Positions 1 to 7,059 of a stretch of DNA of 11,323 nucleotides are shown here, piece after piece. Source of the stretch: Oceanospirillaceae bacterium UBA1126 (GTDB lineage: Bacteria; Pseudomonadota; Gammaproteobacteria; Pseudomonadales; Balneatricaceae); contig DCAT01000028.1 of assembly GCA_002312935.1 (NCBI GenBank), forward strand, positions 1 to 11,323. The letters are read 5' to 3'. The notes beneath the pieces were generated by a model. It was not told the DNA's origin and searched no databases. It was given only the letters and a program-made list of their open reading frames with translations. Position numbers and translations under genes: made by a program. Numbering within the stretch: position 1 is the stretch's first letter; each line of letters begins with the position of its first letter.

Positions 1-1
1 A

Positions 2-274
2 AAAAGTGCAGATAATACACAAGGAGGATACGAGTATCCCTTTGAAGGATGGAGCGGAACGACAATAGATTTTTCGGCCATGTATCAAACCAAAGAAGGC
101 CTGTTTAAAAAAGGCTATGTTGTTGATCAGTTATTTAACTGTAATATTGGGCTAATTACTTGGGAAGTATTCGGCGTGATCAAAGGCGAATTTAGATTGT
201 TTTCTGAAAGAGCTATTGTCGTTCATAAACCCCAGGATGAGTGCAAGGCTAGAGGCTTCAATCCTAACTCTTGA
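2..274 (+). CDS. 3' end of an unrecognised protein gene (cut by the window edge)
   Basis: The reading frame is open from the left edge to a TGA at 272-274, giving about 90 residues of a C-terminal end. An internal ATG at 80 could open a 64-residue protein, but the frame stays open upstream of it and no good ribosome site precedes it, so I read this as the tail of a longer gene. An AAGGAGG string at 21-27 looks like a Shine-Dalgarno site, but no productive start follows it; in this frame it simply encodes part of Thr-Gln-Gly-Gly. The tail is rich in aromatic residues, has two cysteines, and shows no membrane segment or motif I know. A strong terminator starts 20 nt after the stop, which supports this being a real gene end. 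Function unknown. Confidence 0.6.
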   Translation, partial: KSADNTQGGYEYPFEGWSGTTIDFSAMYQTKEGLFKKGYVVDQLFNCNIGLITWEVFGVIKGEFRLFSERAIVVHKPQDECKARGFNPNS

Positions 275-293
275 GCCAAGAGCGACTTACCTT

Positions 294-318
294 AAGGTAT
301 GTTTTTACATACCTTTTT
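294..318 (+). terminator. Rho-independent terminator after the left-edge gene
   Basis: A perfect 9-bp stem (AAGGTATGT at 294-302 with ACATACCTT at 307-315) encloses a TTTT loop, and the run of five T at 314-318 includes the last two stem bases. It lies 20 nt after the stop at 274. Read on the minus strand the hairpin is followed by no T run, so it should act mainly on the plus-strand gene and not on the RIO kinase gene that ends at 344. Confidence 0.85.
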
Positions 319-343
319 AGTAGACAAATACGCTAGGTTAACT

Positions 344-1201
344 CTAACCTGCAGATTCCGCTTCTTTTATGCGTTCCAGCCTGTTTTGTTCTTCAAGAAA
401 CGCCTGTTTAATTTCTTCTAGCACAGTATCCACATCTGCAGACGCAGTGTCTTCTTCAAAGTGACCTGTGAGCTGCGTGTCTGGTTGCAGTTCGCCTGCT
501 TCAAACAATGCCCACATTTCTGGCCCATAGCGGGTGTGGCTTAGTTGGGGTGCATATTGGGCATAATAGTTAGTAATGTTTTCTACATCGCGCTGGTGCA
601 TGCTTTGTGCATTATTATTTGCGGCGGCATCTACCGCTTGTGGTAGGTCTATAATCACTGGGCCATGGTCGTCTACCAACACATTAAACGGTGAAAGGTC
701 TCCGTGCACTAATCCTGCGCACAGCATGCGCATAACATCGTGCATCAGGGTTTCATGGTCTGCCAATGCCTGTTCTTCGGTCATAGACACATCGTTTAAG
801 CGAGGGGCAACATCGCCATCGCCATAGGTGATGAGCTCCATTAACAACACGCCGTCAAAACAACCGTAGGGTTTGGGTACACGAACCCCAATGTCGGCCA
901 GCTTGTAAAGTGCAGTTACCTCGGCAGATTGCCACACTTCTTCTTGTTGCTCGCGGCCAAATTTTGAGCCTTTGCCCATCGCCCGGGTTCTGCGGCTATT
1001 GCGAACTTTTCGCCCTTCTTGGTAGGTTACAGCCTGTTTAAATGCGCGTTTTTCGGGTGCTTTATAAATTTTTGCACAACGGATTTCAGACCCACAGCGC
1101 ACTACAAAGACATCGGCTTCTTTGCCGCTCATTAAAGCTCGGATCACTTCGTCTACTAAGCCGTTTTCAACGAGTGGAAGTATTCGTTTTGGAATTTTCA
1201 T
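344..1201 (-). CDS. RIO1-family serine protein kinase
   Basis: A 285-residue atypical protein kinase of the RIO family, as found in Pseudomonas and other proteobacteria. Visible parts are a glycine-poor nucleotide loop SGKEADVF (25-32), a likely ATP-binding lysine in CAKIYK (Lys44), the catalytic loop HGDLSPFN (166-173, catalytic Asp168), and the metal-binding motif IIDLPQ (Asp185), which replaces the DFG of ordinary kinases. The C-terminus is acidic and probably helical. Eukaryotic and archaeal RIO kinases act in small-subunit ribosome maturation; the bacterial role and substrate are not established. I chose the ATG at 1201 because the product then begins MKIPKRI, as I recall in the homologues; an ATG at 1216 would add five residues, and neither start has a good ribosome site. 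It lies 51 nt after the GNAT gene on the same strand, so the two are probably co-transcribed. A 6-bp hairpin with no T run spans the stop codon. Confidence 0.9.
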   Translation of the reverse strand: MKIPKRILPLVENGLVDEVIRALMSGKEADVFVVRCGSEIRCAKIYKAPEKRAFKQAVTYQEGRKVRNSRRTRAMGKGSKFGREQQEEVWQSAEVTALYKLADIGVRVPKPYGCFDGVLLMELITYGDGDVAPRLNDVSMTEEQALADHETLMHDVMRMLCAGLVHGDLSPFNVLVDDHGPVIIDLPQAVDAAANNNAQSMHQRDVENITNYYAQYAPQLSHTRYGPEMWALFEAGELQPDTQLTGHFEEDTASADVDTVLEEIKQAFLEEQNRLERIKEAESAG

Positions 1202-1252
1202 AGTGCTATTGTACATTAGTTAAATAGGGATGGAATACAGAAGTTGTGCCCC

Positions 1253-1948
1253 TTATGTGCTTAATTTACTTAGCTGTATTCCATCAGCAGAAAAGTTTTC
1301 TGTGGCCAACCAACGTTCATACTCTGCCTGTATGGCAGGCCAATGCGTATCGAGGATAGAGAACCACGCGGTATCTCTATTGCGGCCTTTGTACACTGCT
1401 GCTTGTTTAAACAGGCCGTCAAAGCTAAAACCAAGGCGTTGGGCGGCTTTTTTAGAGCCTGAGTTTAAATTATCACACTTCCATTCATAGCGGCGGTAGC
1501 CTAAGTTAAAGGCGTTTTTCATCATTAAGTACATGGCTTCTGTCGCTGCTGTGGTGGCCTGTAGGGCGGGGGAGTAGTTAATGTGGCCCACCTCAATAAC
1601 TCCTGCTGCTGGCTGAATACGCAAATAGGTTGCTATACCCACCGCTTTGCCACTAGAGGTGTTCACTATGGCGTAAAATAGAGGGTCTTGGGTTTCACTA
1701 TGGCTAGTTAACCACTGTTTAAGTTCGGCTTGTGTGGTGAAGGGGCCATAGGGTAGGTAAGTCCAAATGCGGTCTTGCGTGTCGGCACTATAGGCCTGCC
1801 ATAAATCTTCGCCATGGCATGTTGCATCAAGCGGTTCCAGGCGGCAATAGGCCCCTACCATGGTTTTTTTGGCTGGCTCTGGGCAGGTATTCCAAGTAGG
1901 CAACACACAGCCAATTTCTTGACCTAAAGAATTGAGACGAGCAGACAT
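1253..1948 (-). CDS. GNAT-family N-acetyltransferase (RimJ/RimL type)
   Basis: A 231-residue acetyl-CoA-dependent acetyltransferase. The fold is recognisable from a beta-strand/substrate segment with EVGHINYSP (119-127), a helix carrying the likely acetyl-CoA contact region (about 128-148), then a YEWKCDNLN strand (154-162) and the NSGSKKAAQRLGF helix (162-174), the typical last helix of RimJ/RimL-like enzymes in which an Asn-x-x-Ser/Ala run precedes a conserved leucine-glycine-phenylalanine. The acceptor cannot be predicted: protein N-termini, amino acids or small amines are all possible. I start it at the ATG at 1948, preceded at a 5-nt spacing by AGGTG (minus strand of 1954-1958); a GTG two codons upstream would destroy that spacing. 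It is the first gene of a likely two-gene transcript with the RIO kinase, and its leader is unusual (see 1949-2052). Confidence 0.88.
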   Translation of the reverse strand: MSARLNSLGQEIGCVLPTWNTCPEPAKKTMVGAYCRLEPLDATCHGEDLWQAYSADTQDRIWTYLPYGPFTTQAELKQWLTSHSETQDPLFYAIVNTSSGKAVGIATYLRIQPAAGVIEVGHINYSPALQATTAATEAMYLMMKNAFNLGYRRYEWKCDNLNSGSKKAAQRLGFSFDGLFKQAAVYKGRNRDTAWFSILDTHWPAIQAEYERWLATENFSADGIQLSKLST

Positions 1949-2052
1949 AAACACACCTAAATAATGGAAACTTAGTTCATATTAGGTGATCTTAAGATAA
2001 AAACAAATGACTTTAATGGTCATCTAATATGTTGGTGAAAAATGCCCTCTCA
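1949..2052 (-). promoter_or_regulatory. Candidate structured leader (SD-sequestering switch) of the GNAT-RIO transcript
   Basis: Three segments of the predicted leader compete. Segment 1 (2031 to 2018, minus strand) and segment 2 (1991 to 1978) are inverted repeats matching at 12 of 14 positions, including an unbroken 8-bp stem CATATTAG/CTAATATG. Segment 2 also contains CACCTAA (1988 to 1982), which is perfectly complementary over 7 bp to TTAGGTG (1960 to 1954), the segment carrying the AGGTG ribosome site of the GNAT gene. Pairing 1-2 would leave the ribosome site free; pairing 2-3 would hide it. A further 5-bp hairpin (ATGAC at 2023 to 2019 with GTCAT at 2011 to 2007, minus strand) would occupy part of segment 1. 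I know of no riboswitch class with this sequence. The structural reading is inference; the complementarities are seen directly. The same repeats could instead be protein operators. Confidence 0.4.
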
Positions 2053-2058
2053 GAGCAG

Positions 2059-2087
2059 CTTATAAAGGCACAGGGAAACGGTGCCAA
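2059..2087 (-). promoter_or_regulatory. Sigma-70-like promoter for the GNAT-RIO transcript
   Basis: On the minus strand a -35 TTGGCA (2087 to 2082, 5 of 6 to consensus) is followed after 17 nt by a -10 TATAAG (2064 to 2059, 5 of 6). Transcription would start near 2052, giving a leader of about 104 nt before the GNAT ATG at 1948. This leader contains all three pairing segments described at 1949-2052. Confidence 0.6.
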
Positions 2088-2110
2088 AAATGGCCACTAT
2101 CGGGTATAAT
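2081..2110 (+). promoter_or_regulatory. Candidate sigma-70 promoter for prfB
   Basis: A perfect -10 TATAAT lies at 2105-2110, with a weak -35 GTGCCA at 2081-2086 (18-nt spacer, 4 of 6). The start would fall near 2117, about 43 nt before the prfB ATG. The -35 overlaps that of the divergent GNAT-RIO promoter almost completely, and both lie in one arm of a small inverted repeat (GGCAC 2067-2071 / GTGCC 2081-2085). Confidence 0.5.
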
Positions 2111-2159
2111 GTTGGCATTATTTTGCACTCACTTGTGCCACCGCTTTTCGGTAACTTTA

Positions 2160-3258
2160 ATGTTTGAAATCAATCCTTACATCCTTTCCATGAAAGACCT
2201 AGCTGAGCGCACCCATGTGCTTAGGGGGTACCTTTGACTATGTTGGCAAACAAGAACGCTTAGTTGAAGTAGAACGAGAACTAGAGCAGCCGGACGTATG
2301 GAACGACGCAGAGCGAGCGCAAGCCTTAGGTAAAGAGCGCAGCTTGCTTGAAGGCGTAGTCAATACCATAGACACTATGGACAGTGGCTTAATAGATGCC
2401 CGTGAATTACTAGACCTTGCCGTAGAAGAAAACGACGAAGACACCCTAAACGAAGTGCAACCAGAACTTGATGCCCTAACGGATAGTCTAGAAAAGCTTG
2501 AGTTTAGGCGCATGTTCTCTGGTGAAATGGATCCCAATGCGGCCTTCCTAGACATTCAATCAGGGTCTGGTGGCACAGAAGCACAAGACTGGGCCAGTAT
2601 TATTTTACGTATGTACCTGCGCTGGGGCGAGCAAAAAGGCTTTAAAGTAGAGCTGATGGAAGTCAGTGATGGTGACGTAGCTGGTATAAAAAGTGCCACT
2701 ATTCGGTTTGAAGGTGACTATGCATTTGGCTGGTTACGCACAGAAACAGGCGTACATCGTTTGGTGCGTAAGTCGCCGTTTGATTCCAGCAGCCGCCGCC
2801 ATACCTCCTTTGCTTCGGTATTTGTGTCGCCAGAAATTGACGATGATATTGATATAGAAATTAACCCATCCGACGTGCGAGTGGACACCTACCGCGCCAG
2901 TGGTGCTGGTGGTCAACACGTTAACAAAACAGATTCTGCAGTGCGCTTAACCCATGGGCCATCTGGTATTGTAGTGCAGTGCCAAAACCAGCGGTCGCAA
3001 CACCAAAACCGTGATTCAGCTATGAAACAGTTGCGTGCCAAATTATATGAGCAAGAAATACATAAGCGCCAGGAAGCCTCTCAAGCCCTAGAAGACACTA
3101 AATCTGATATTGGTTGGGGTAGCCAAATACGCTCCTATGTTTTAGATGATCAGCGCATTAAAGACCTGCGCACCAACGTGCAAACTGGTGGTTGTGATAA
3201 GGTGCTAGATGGAGACTTAGATCAATTTATTGTAGCCAGCTTAAAAGCGGGTTTGTAA
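2160..3258 (+). CDS. prfB: Peptide chain release factor 2 (RF2), made by programmed +1 frameshift
   Basis: RF2 recognises UAA and UGA stop codons and releases the finished peptide. Translation starts at ATG 2160, runs 25 codons to an in-frame TGA (2235-2237), shifts +1 by skipping T2235, and continues from GAC 2236 to the TAA at 3256-3258. The joined protein is 365 residues, the same as I recall for E. coli RF2. The stop-recognition tripeptide SPF is at 205-207 and the catalytic GGQ at 250-252, in AGAGGQHVNKTDSAV context. Residue 246 is Ala, as in most bacteria, not the Thr of E. coli K-12. The N-terminal coiled region is acidic and charged (about 30-110). A plain start at ATG 2215 would lose the N-terminus and bypass the autoregulation, so I reject it. 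lysS follows 59 nt downstream, the common prfB-lysS arrangement. The ribosome site before ATG 2160 is weak. Confidence 0.97.
2223..2238 (+). promoter_or_regulatory. prfB programmed +1 frameshift site
   Basis: An internal Shine-Dalgarno-like AGGGGG (2223-2228) is followed after three bases by the slippery CTT TGA C (2232-2238). This is the canonical autoregulatory arrangement: when RF2 is scarce the ribosome pauses at the UGA, the Shine-Dalgarno pairing strains it, and it slips from CUU to UUU, bypassing the stop and making more RF2. Only the codon before the slip differs in its third base (TAC) from the site I recall in E. coli. Confidence 0.95.
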
Positions 3259-3317
3259 GCACTAACTTAAACCTAACTACCCAGTAAAAACATTACCCAA
3301 TTGTAGAACCCACACCT

Positions 3318-4814
3318 ATGAATGATACAAACGACAGTTTAATCCAAGATGACAACAAGCTTATTGCCGAGCGTCGTGCCAAATTGGCCAAGCGCAGAGA
3401 AGTAGGAAACGCGTTTCCTAATGATTTTCGCCGAGACAGCTACGCCCAAGATCTTCAAAATACCCATGGCGAAAAAGATAAACCAGAGTTAGAAATGTTG
3501 GCCCTTCCGGTGAAGGTGGCCGGCCGTATTATCCGTAATCGCGGTGCGTTTATGGAGATTCAGGATGTGTCTGGTCGTATTCAGCTTTATGTTAACCGTA
3601 AAGGTTTGGCACCAGAGCAATTGGCCGAAATTAAAACCTGGGACCTAGGTGACATTGTAGGTGTGGTGGGTGTGTTACAGAAATCGGGTAAAGGCGATTT
3701 GTTTGTCGACATGACGGATCCACAGTTGTTAACTAAAGCGTTGCGCCCGTTACCTGACAAGCACCATGGCCTTGCAGACCAAGAGATGCGTTACCGCCAG
3801 CGTTATGTAGACCTCATTGTTAACGAAGAGTCTCGTAAAACGTTTATTATTCGTACCCGTGTTGTAGAAGCGATTAGGCAGTACTTAATTGCCCGTGAGT
3901 TCATGGAAGTAGAAACCCCCATGATGCAGGTGATCCCGGGTGGTGCATCTGCGCGCCCCTTTATTACCCATCACAATGCCTTAGACCGTGACATGTACTT
4001 GCGTGTTGCGCCAGAACTCTACCTTAAGCGTTTGGTGGTAGGTGGTTTTGAGCGAGTGTTTGAAATTAACCGTAACTTCCGTAACGAAGGTTTGTCTACC
4101 CGTCATAATCCAGAATTTACCATGTTAGAGTTCTACTGGTCTTACGCCGATTTCCGCGACCTAATGGACTTAACAGAAGGCATGTTGCGTCACATTGCAG
4201 AGTCTGTATTGGGCAATAGCACAGTTACCTACCAAGGCAGTGAGTATGACTTTGCGCAGCCATTTACCCGTATTTCTGTATTTGATTCTATCTTGCATTA
4301 TAACCCCAGCATTACAGCCGAACAGTTGGCTGATGAGGCTGGTGCGCGCGCTATTGCTGAAGGCCTTGGCATTCCACTGAAGCCCTACTATGGTTTGGGC
4401 AAGGTGCAAATTGAAATCTTCGAAAAAACGGTAGAAGACCGCCTAGACCAGCCTACTTTTATTACCCAATACCCAGCAGAAGTGTCTCCTTTGGCGCGTC
4501 GTAATGACCTAGACCCGTTTGTCACAGACCGTTTTGAATTCTTTGTTGGTGGCCGTGAAATTGCTAATGGTTTCTCAGAGCTTAACGATGCCGAAGACCA
4601 AGCCGACCGTTTCTTAGCCCAAGTGGCTGAGAAAGACGCTGGTGATGATGAAGCAATGCATTATGATGCAGACTACATTGCAGCCCTAGAGTACGGCATG
4701 CCGCCTACCGCTGGTGAAGGTATTGGCATTGATCGCTTGGTGATGTTGTTTACCGACGCCGCTTCTATTCGAGACGTGTTGTTGTTCCCACACATGCGTC
4801 CTGAAGCTAAATAG
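3318..4814 (+). CDS. lysS: Lysyl-tRNA synthetase, class II
   Basis: A 498-residue class II LysRS (E. coli about 505) that charges tRNA-Lys with lysine in the cytoplasm. The N-terminal OB-fold anticodon-binding domain covers roughly residues 60-150 (VAGRIIRNRGAFMEIQD region). The catalytic core carries motif 1 ending in the conserved VETPMM near 198-203, motif 2 with FRNEG at 254-258 followed by the ERHN-like TRHNPEF, and motif 3 GEGIGIDR at 466-473, whose arginine contacts ATP. All three motifs are intact. The ATG at 3318 gives an N-terminus of normal length; there is no strong ribosome site. It sits between prfB and ung in the same orientation with small gaps (59 and 15 nt), which suggests one transcript. 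Confidence 0.97.
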   Translation: MNDTNDSLIQDDNKLIAERRAKLAKRREVGNAFPNDFRRDSYAQDLQNTHGEKDKPELEMLALPVKVAGRIIRNRGAFMEIQDVSGRIQLYVNRKGLAPEQLAEIKTWDLGDIVGVVGVLQKSGKGDLFVDMTDPQLLTKALRPLPDKHHGLADQEMRYRQRYVDLIVNEESRKTFIIRTRVVEAIRQYLIAREFMEVETPMMQVIPGGASARPFITHHNALDRDMYLRVAPELYLKRLVVGGFERVFEINRNFRNEGLSTRHNPEFTMLEFYWSYADFRDLMDLTEGMLRHIAESVLGNSTVTYQGSEYDFAQPFTRISVFDSILHYNPSITAEQLADEAGARAIAEGLGIPLKPYYGLGKVQIEIFEKTVEDRLDQPTFITQYPAEVSPLARRNDLDPFVTDRFEFFVGGREIANGFSELNDAEDQADRFLAQVAEKDAGDDEAMHYDADYIAALEYGMPPTAGEGIGIDRLVMLFTDAASIRDVLLFPHMRPEAK

Positions 4815-4829
4815 CACCGCCATAAAATA

Positions 4830-5579
4830 ATGGCCCATCCCATTTGGCAAAATGCACACCTAAACCAGCTTGATGAAGGTTGGCTTAAGGTGCTGCAGCC
4901 TTGTTTTAGATACCCACAAGTTGAAACTTTAGCCACATTCCTTCAAGGTAAGCTTGATCAGCAGGTTATCCTGCTACCACTGCAAAAAGATTGGTTTAAT
5001 GCGTTTAAATTAACCCCCTTTAATGAGGTTAAAGTGGTTATTTTGGGTCAGGATCCATACCATGGGTTTGACCAAGGGGAGCCTCAAGCCCACGGCCTAA
5101 GTTTTTCCGTTAACAAAGGCACTAAAACACCACCCTCATTGCGCAATATTCTTAAAGAATTAACTACAGACTTAGCTATACAGCCGGCTACTCATGGCGA
5201 TTTGTCCCAGTGGGCAAAGCAGGGCGTATTGCTGTTAAATACGGTGCTCACTGTAGAGCAAAGTCAAGCAGGCGCTCACCAAGGTAAGGGTTGGGAAAGC
5301 CTTACAGATGAGGTGATTAAAGCGCTCAGCGAACAACGTTCGGGGCTGGTTTTTATGCTATGGGGTAAGCCTGCGCTAGCAAAGGCTGCGCTTATCGATG
5401 CGAACAAACACTACGTGCTTGAGGCGGTTCACCCGTCGCCTTTATCAGCGTATCGAGGTTTTTTTGGATGTGGCCATTTTTCTAAAGCTAATGACTATAT
5501 AGTGCAGCAGGGTGGCTATGTTATTAACTGGCAGCGCACACCTCTATTAACAGAGCCTAACCAAATTCAATTATTGTAA
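4830..5579 (+). CDS. ung: Uracil-DNA glycosylase, family 1
   Basis: A 249-residue family 1 enzyme that flips uracil out of DNA and cuts the N-glycosidic bond, starting base-excision repair. The water-activating motif GQDPYHG is at 73-79 (catalytic Asp75), and the DNA-intercalating HPSPLSAYRGFFGCGHFSKAN stretch starts at His201, which is the second catalytic residue. The length exceeds the E. coli protein (229) mainly through a longer N-terminus and a short C-terminal tail after the NWQ segment. It starts 15 nt after the lysS stop, so it is likely transcribed with prfB-lysS and may depend on coupling, because no good ribosome site precedes ATG 4830. Confidence 0.97.
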   Translation: MAHPIWQNAHLNQLDEGWLKVLQPCFRYPQVETLATFLQGKLDQQVILLPLQKDWFNAFKLTPFNEVKVVILGQDPYHGFDQGEPQAHGLSFSVNKGTKTPPSLRNILKELTTDLAIQPATHGDLSQWAKQGVLLLNTVLTVEQSQAGAHQGKGWESLTDEVIKALSEQRSGLVFMLWGKPALAKAALIDANKHYVLEAVHPSPLSAYRGFFGCGHFSKANDYIVQQGGYVINWQRTPLLTEPNQIQLL

Positions 5580-5620
5580 AATCTGCTAAGCTAATAGTAG
5601 TGAAAACACAGGGCTTAAAC

Positions 5621-5992
5621 ATGGCAGACACACCAGAATATCGCGGTTGGCTCTATTCCGTGCTCATTGCAATTGATCAGCTAGGTAATGCCTTGGCTGG
5701 TGGTTATGCAGATTCAACCATTTCTGCACGGGTGGGCTACAATGCGCGGCATTCAGCTTCTGTGAGGAAAAATTACTGGCGCTTATTAGAATGGGTTATA
5801 GATTATACCTTCTTGCCCTTGGATGGCCCGAACCACTGCTATCAAGCTTATTTCTCGGGTAATAAAACCCACTACAGAGACGGCAGCGATGCCATGCGTG
5901 TTGTTTTAAGTACCTTAATCTTATTTTGGGCTATGCCGATTGCCCTAGCTACTCGCATTTTGGCACAGCGCAAACACGCAAATAAGCCCTAA
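5621..5992 (+). CDS. Small uncharacterised membrane-associated protein (DQLxNALxGG motif)
   Basis: A 123-residue protein starting at ATG 5621, preceded by AGGG at 5610-5613; a GTG at 5600 would add seven residues and has no better ribosome site. The N-terminal half carries LIAIDQLGNALAGGYADST (about 15-33) with a following Ser-Ala-Arg, a motif I have seen in short unnamed proteins of gammaproteobacteria and their phages, usually as Ile/Leu-Ala-x-Asp-Gln-Leu-x-Asn-Ala-Leu-x-Gly-Gly. The C-terminal half has one clear hydrophobic segment (about 94-113) followed by a basic tail, so it is probably anchored in the inner membrane. Function is not established and I do not offer a name. It lies 41 nt after ung on the same strand and ends 6 nt from the convergent ygfZ, leaving no room for a separate terminator. 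Confidence 0.75.
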   Translation: MADTPEYRGWLYSVLIAIDQLGNALAGGYADSTISARVGYNARHSASVRKNYWRLLEWVIDYTFLPLDGPNHCYQAYFSGNKTHYRDGSDAMRVVLSTLILFWAMPIALATRILAQRKHANKP

Positions 5993-5998
5993 TGTTAT

Positions 5999-6955
5999 TT
6001 ATAGCTTGATACGTTCGAACACTTGGGGATCTATTTCATAAGGTAACGGCAAAAGGGAAATGCTAGCGCCCTCTTGCTCGTTTAGGTGCAGCTGATTTTC
6101 TTGTGCCTCTGTGCAATTAATCACTGCGGTAAAGGCATAGGCATTTTCGCCAGTGTACGCAAGGCTGGTAATTTTGCCTACATTTTTTCGTTTGCTGGCA
6201 TTAATTTGTTGGCCTACTTCTAAGGCTTCAAGGGAGGTCACTTGGCCAATAAATATGTGACGTTTGAGTTTTCCTAGGTATTGCATTCGGGCCACAACTT
6301 CTTGGCCGGTGTAGCACCCCTTTTTAAAGTTAATGGCCCCAGTGGCCTGTAAATTAAGCATTTGTGGTACGTAGCTATCGCTTATGTCGGGGGTCACATA
6401 AATTAACCCCTGATTAATTTGCCTAGCGTCCCAACCAGATATTTCGGCTAAACTAGCCCCTTGCTCTAGGCTGGCTATCACACCCACTTTTGCAGTGGGG
6501 CGGCAATAAACAACAAATTCATTATTGTCAGTATTATTACTCCAAACTAAGCAGTCTTCGTTTTGAATGGCACCAAGCCGGGTATCGGGCACCAAACCAA
6601 ACGTTGCCTTAATGCAAGCTGCGGCGTGGTCACCCCACACTACAAAACGGCACCAATCACTGCTGGCATCGTAGAGCTTAGCTTTAGAAAAAACAATGTA
6701 CTTAGCCATGGCCTGTTGCATAGTAGCCACCATACTTCGGGGCATGTGCAGCAGCAAAGTGTCTTGATGGGTCACTAGGTCAAAATTGGCAATAACGTTA
6801 CCTTTTGGGGTGCAGTAAGCTCCTGCTTGCCCTTTGCTCTTTGTAACTTCATTAACGTCGCAGGTTATTTGGCCTTGCAGGAATTTTTGAGCGTCTTGGC
6901 CGGTTAAGCCTACACTACCAAAATGATCTAATGGGCAAAAATAAGTGTGTTTCAT
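5999..6955 (-). CDS. ygfZ: Folate-binding iron-sulfur maintenance protein YgfZ
   Basis: A 318-residue relative of the glycine-cleavage T-protein that helps build or repair certain Fe-S clusters in a folate-dependent way (for example in MiaB). The family signature KGCYTGQE lies at 212-219 with its essential cysteine at 214, followed by VVARMQYLGKLKRH. The N-terminal FLQGQITCDVN (26-36) is the usual family opening. ATG at 6955 gives a normal length; no strong ribosome site precedes it. It is divergent from sdhE with about 104 nt between the two starts and shares the Fe-S/flavin theme of that neighbourhood. Confidence 0.95.
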   Translation of the reverse strand: MKHTYFCPLDHFGSVGLTGQDAQKFLQGQITCDVNEVTKSKGQAGAYCTPKGNVIANFDLVTHQDTLLLHMPRSMVATMQQAMAKYIVFSKAKLYDASSDWCRFVVWGDHAAACIKATFGLVPDTRLGAIQNEDCLVWSNNTDNNEFVVYCRPTAKVGVIASLEQGASLAEISGWDARQINQGLIYVTPDISDSYVPQMLNLQATGAINFKKGCYTGQEVVARMQYLGKLKRHIFIGQVTSLEALEVGQQINASKRKNVGKITSLAYTGENAYAFTAVINCTEAQENQLHLNEQEGASISLLPLPYEIDPQVFERIKL

Positions 6956-6978
6956 GGTGTTAAATGATCTAAATGTGA

Positions 6979-6993
6979 ATGCCTTGCAGGCAT
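6979..6993. promoter_or_regulatory. 15-bp palindrome between ygfZ and sdhE
   Basis: ATGCCTTGCAGGCAT has perfect 6-bp arms around TGC. It sits in the middle of the divergent ygfZ/sdhE intergenic region, 24 nt from the ygfZ start, a position suited to an operator acting on one or both genes. No regulator can be named. Its first three bases could be taken for a start codon of an extended sdhE; that is not supported. Confidence 0.3.
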
Positions 6994-7048
6994 ATGTTGA
7001 TAGTTTGCGCTAAAATTAAAGCCTTGGGTATATGGTATGGGTTAAGAC

Positions 7049-7055
7049 AGAGGAA
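7049..7055 (+). promoter_or_regulatory. Ribosome-binding site fixing the sdhE start
   Basis: AGAGGAA with a GAGG core (7050-7053) lies 6 nt before ATG 7060. It decides for this start over an in-frame ATG at 6979, which would add 27 residues unlike the family. Confidence 0.8.
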
Positions 7056-7059
7056 TTCA

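Noticed and set aside
21..79. New gene start after the AAGGAGG string at 21-27
   Set aside because: No start codon at suitable spacing opens more than about 19 codons, and the string is in frame inside the open upstream reading frame.
335..350. Terminator for the RIO kinase gene (AGGTTA-ACTC-TAACCT hairpin)
   Set aside because: The stem is 6 bp, spans the stop codon, and no T run follows on the minus strand.
2215..3258. prfB starting at ATG 2215 without a frameshift
   Set aside because: The upstream frame from 2160 encodes the normal RF2 N-terminus and ends at a textbook frameshift site, and the joined product has the expected 365 residues.
6921..6972. Repeated AAATGATCTAA (6921-6931 and 6962-6972) as paired operators
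   Set aside because: One copy is inside the ygfZ coding sequence and the match is short and AT-rich, so chance is a sufficient explanation.
6979..7059. Longer SdhE starting at ATG 6979
   Set aside because: The extra 27 residues are unlike the family, the ATG lies in a palindrome, and a good ribosome site precedes ATG 7060.
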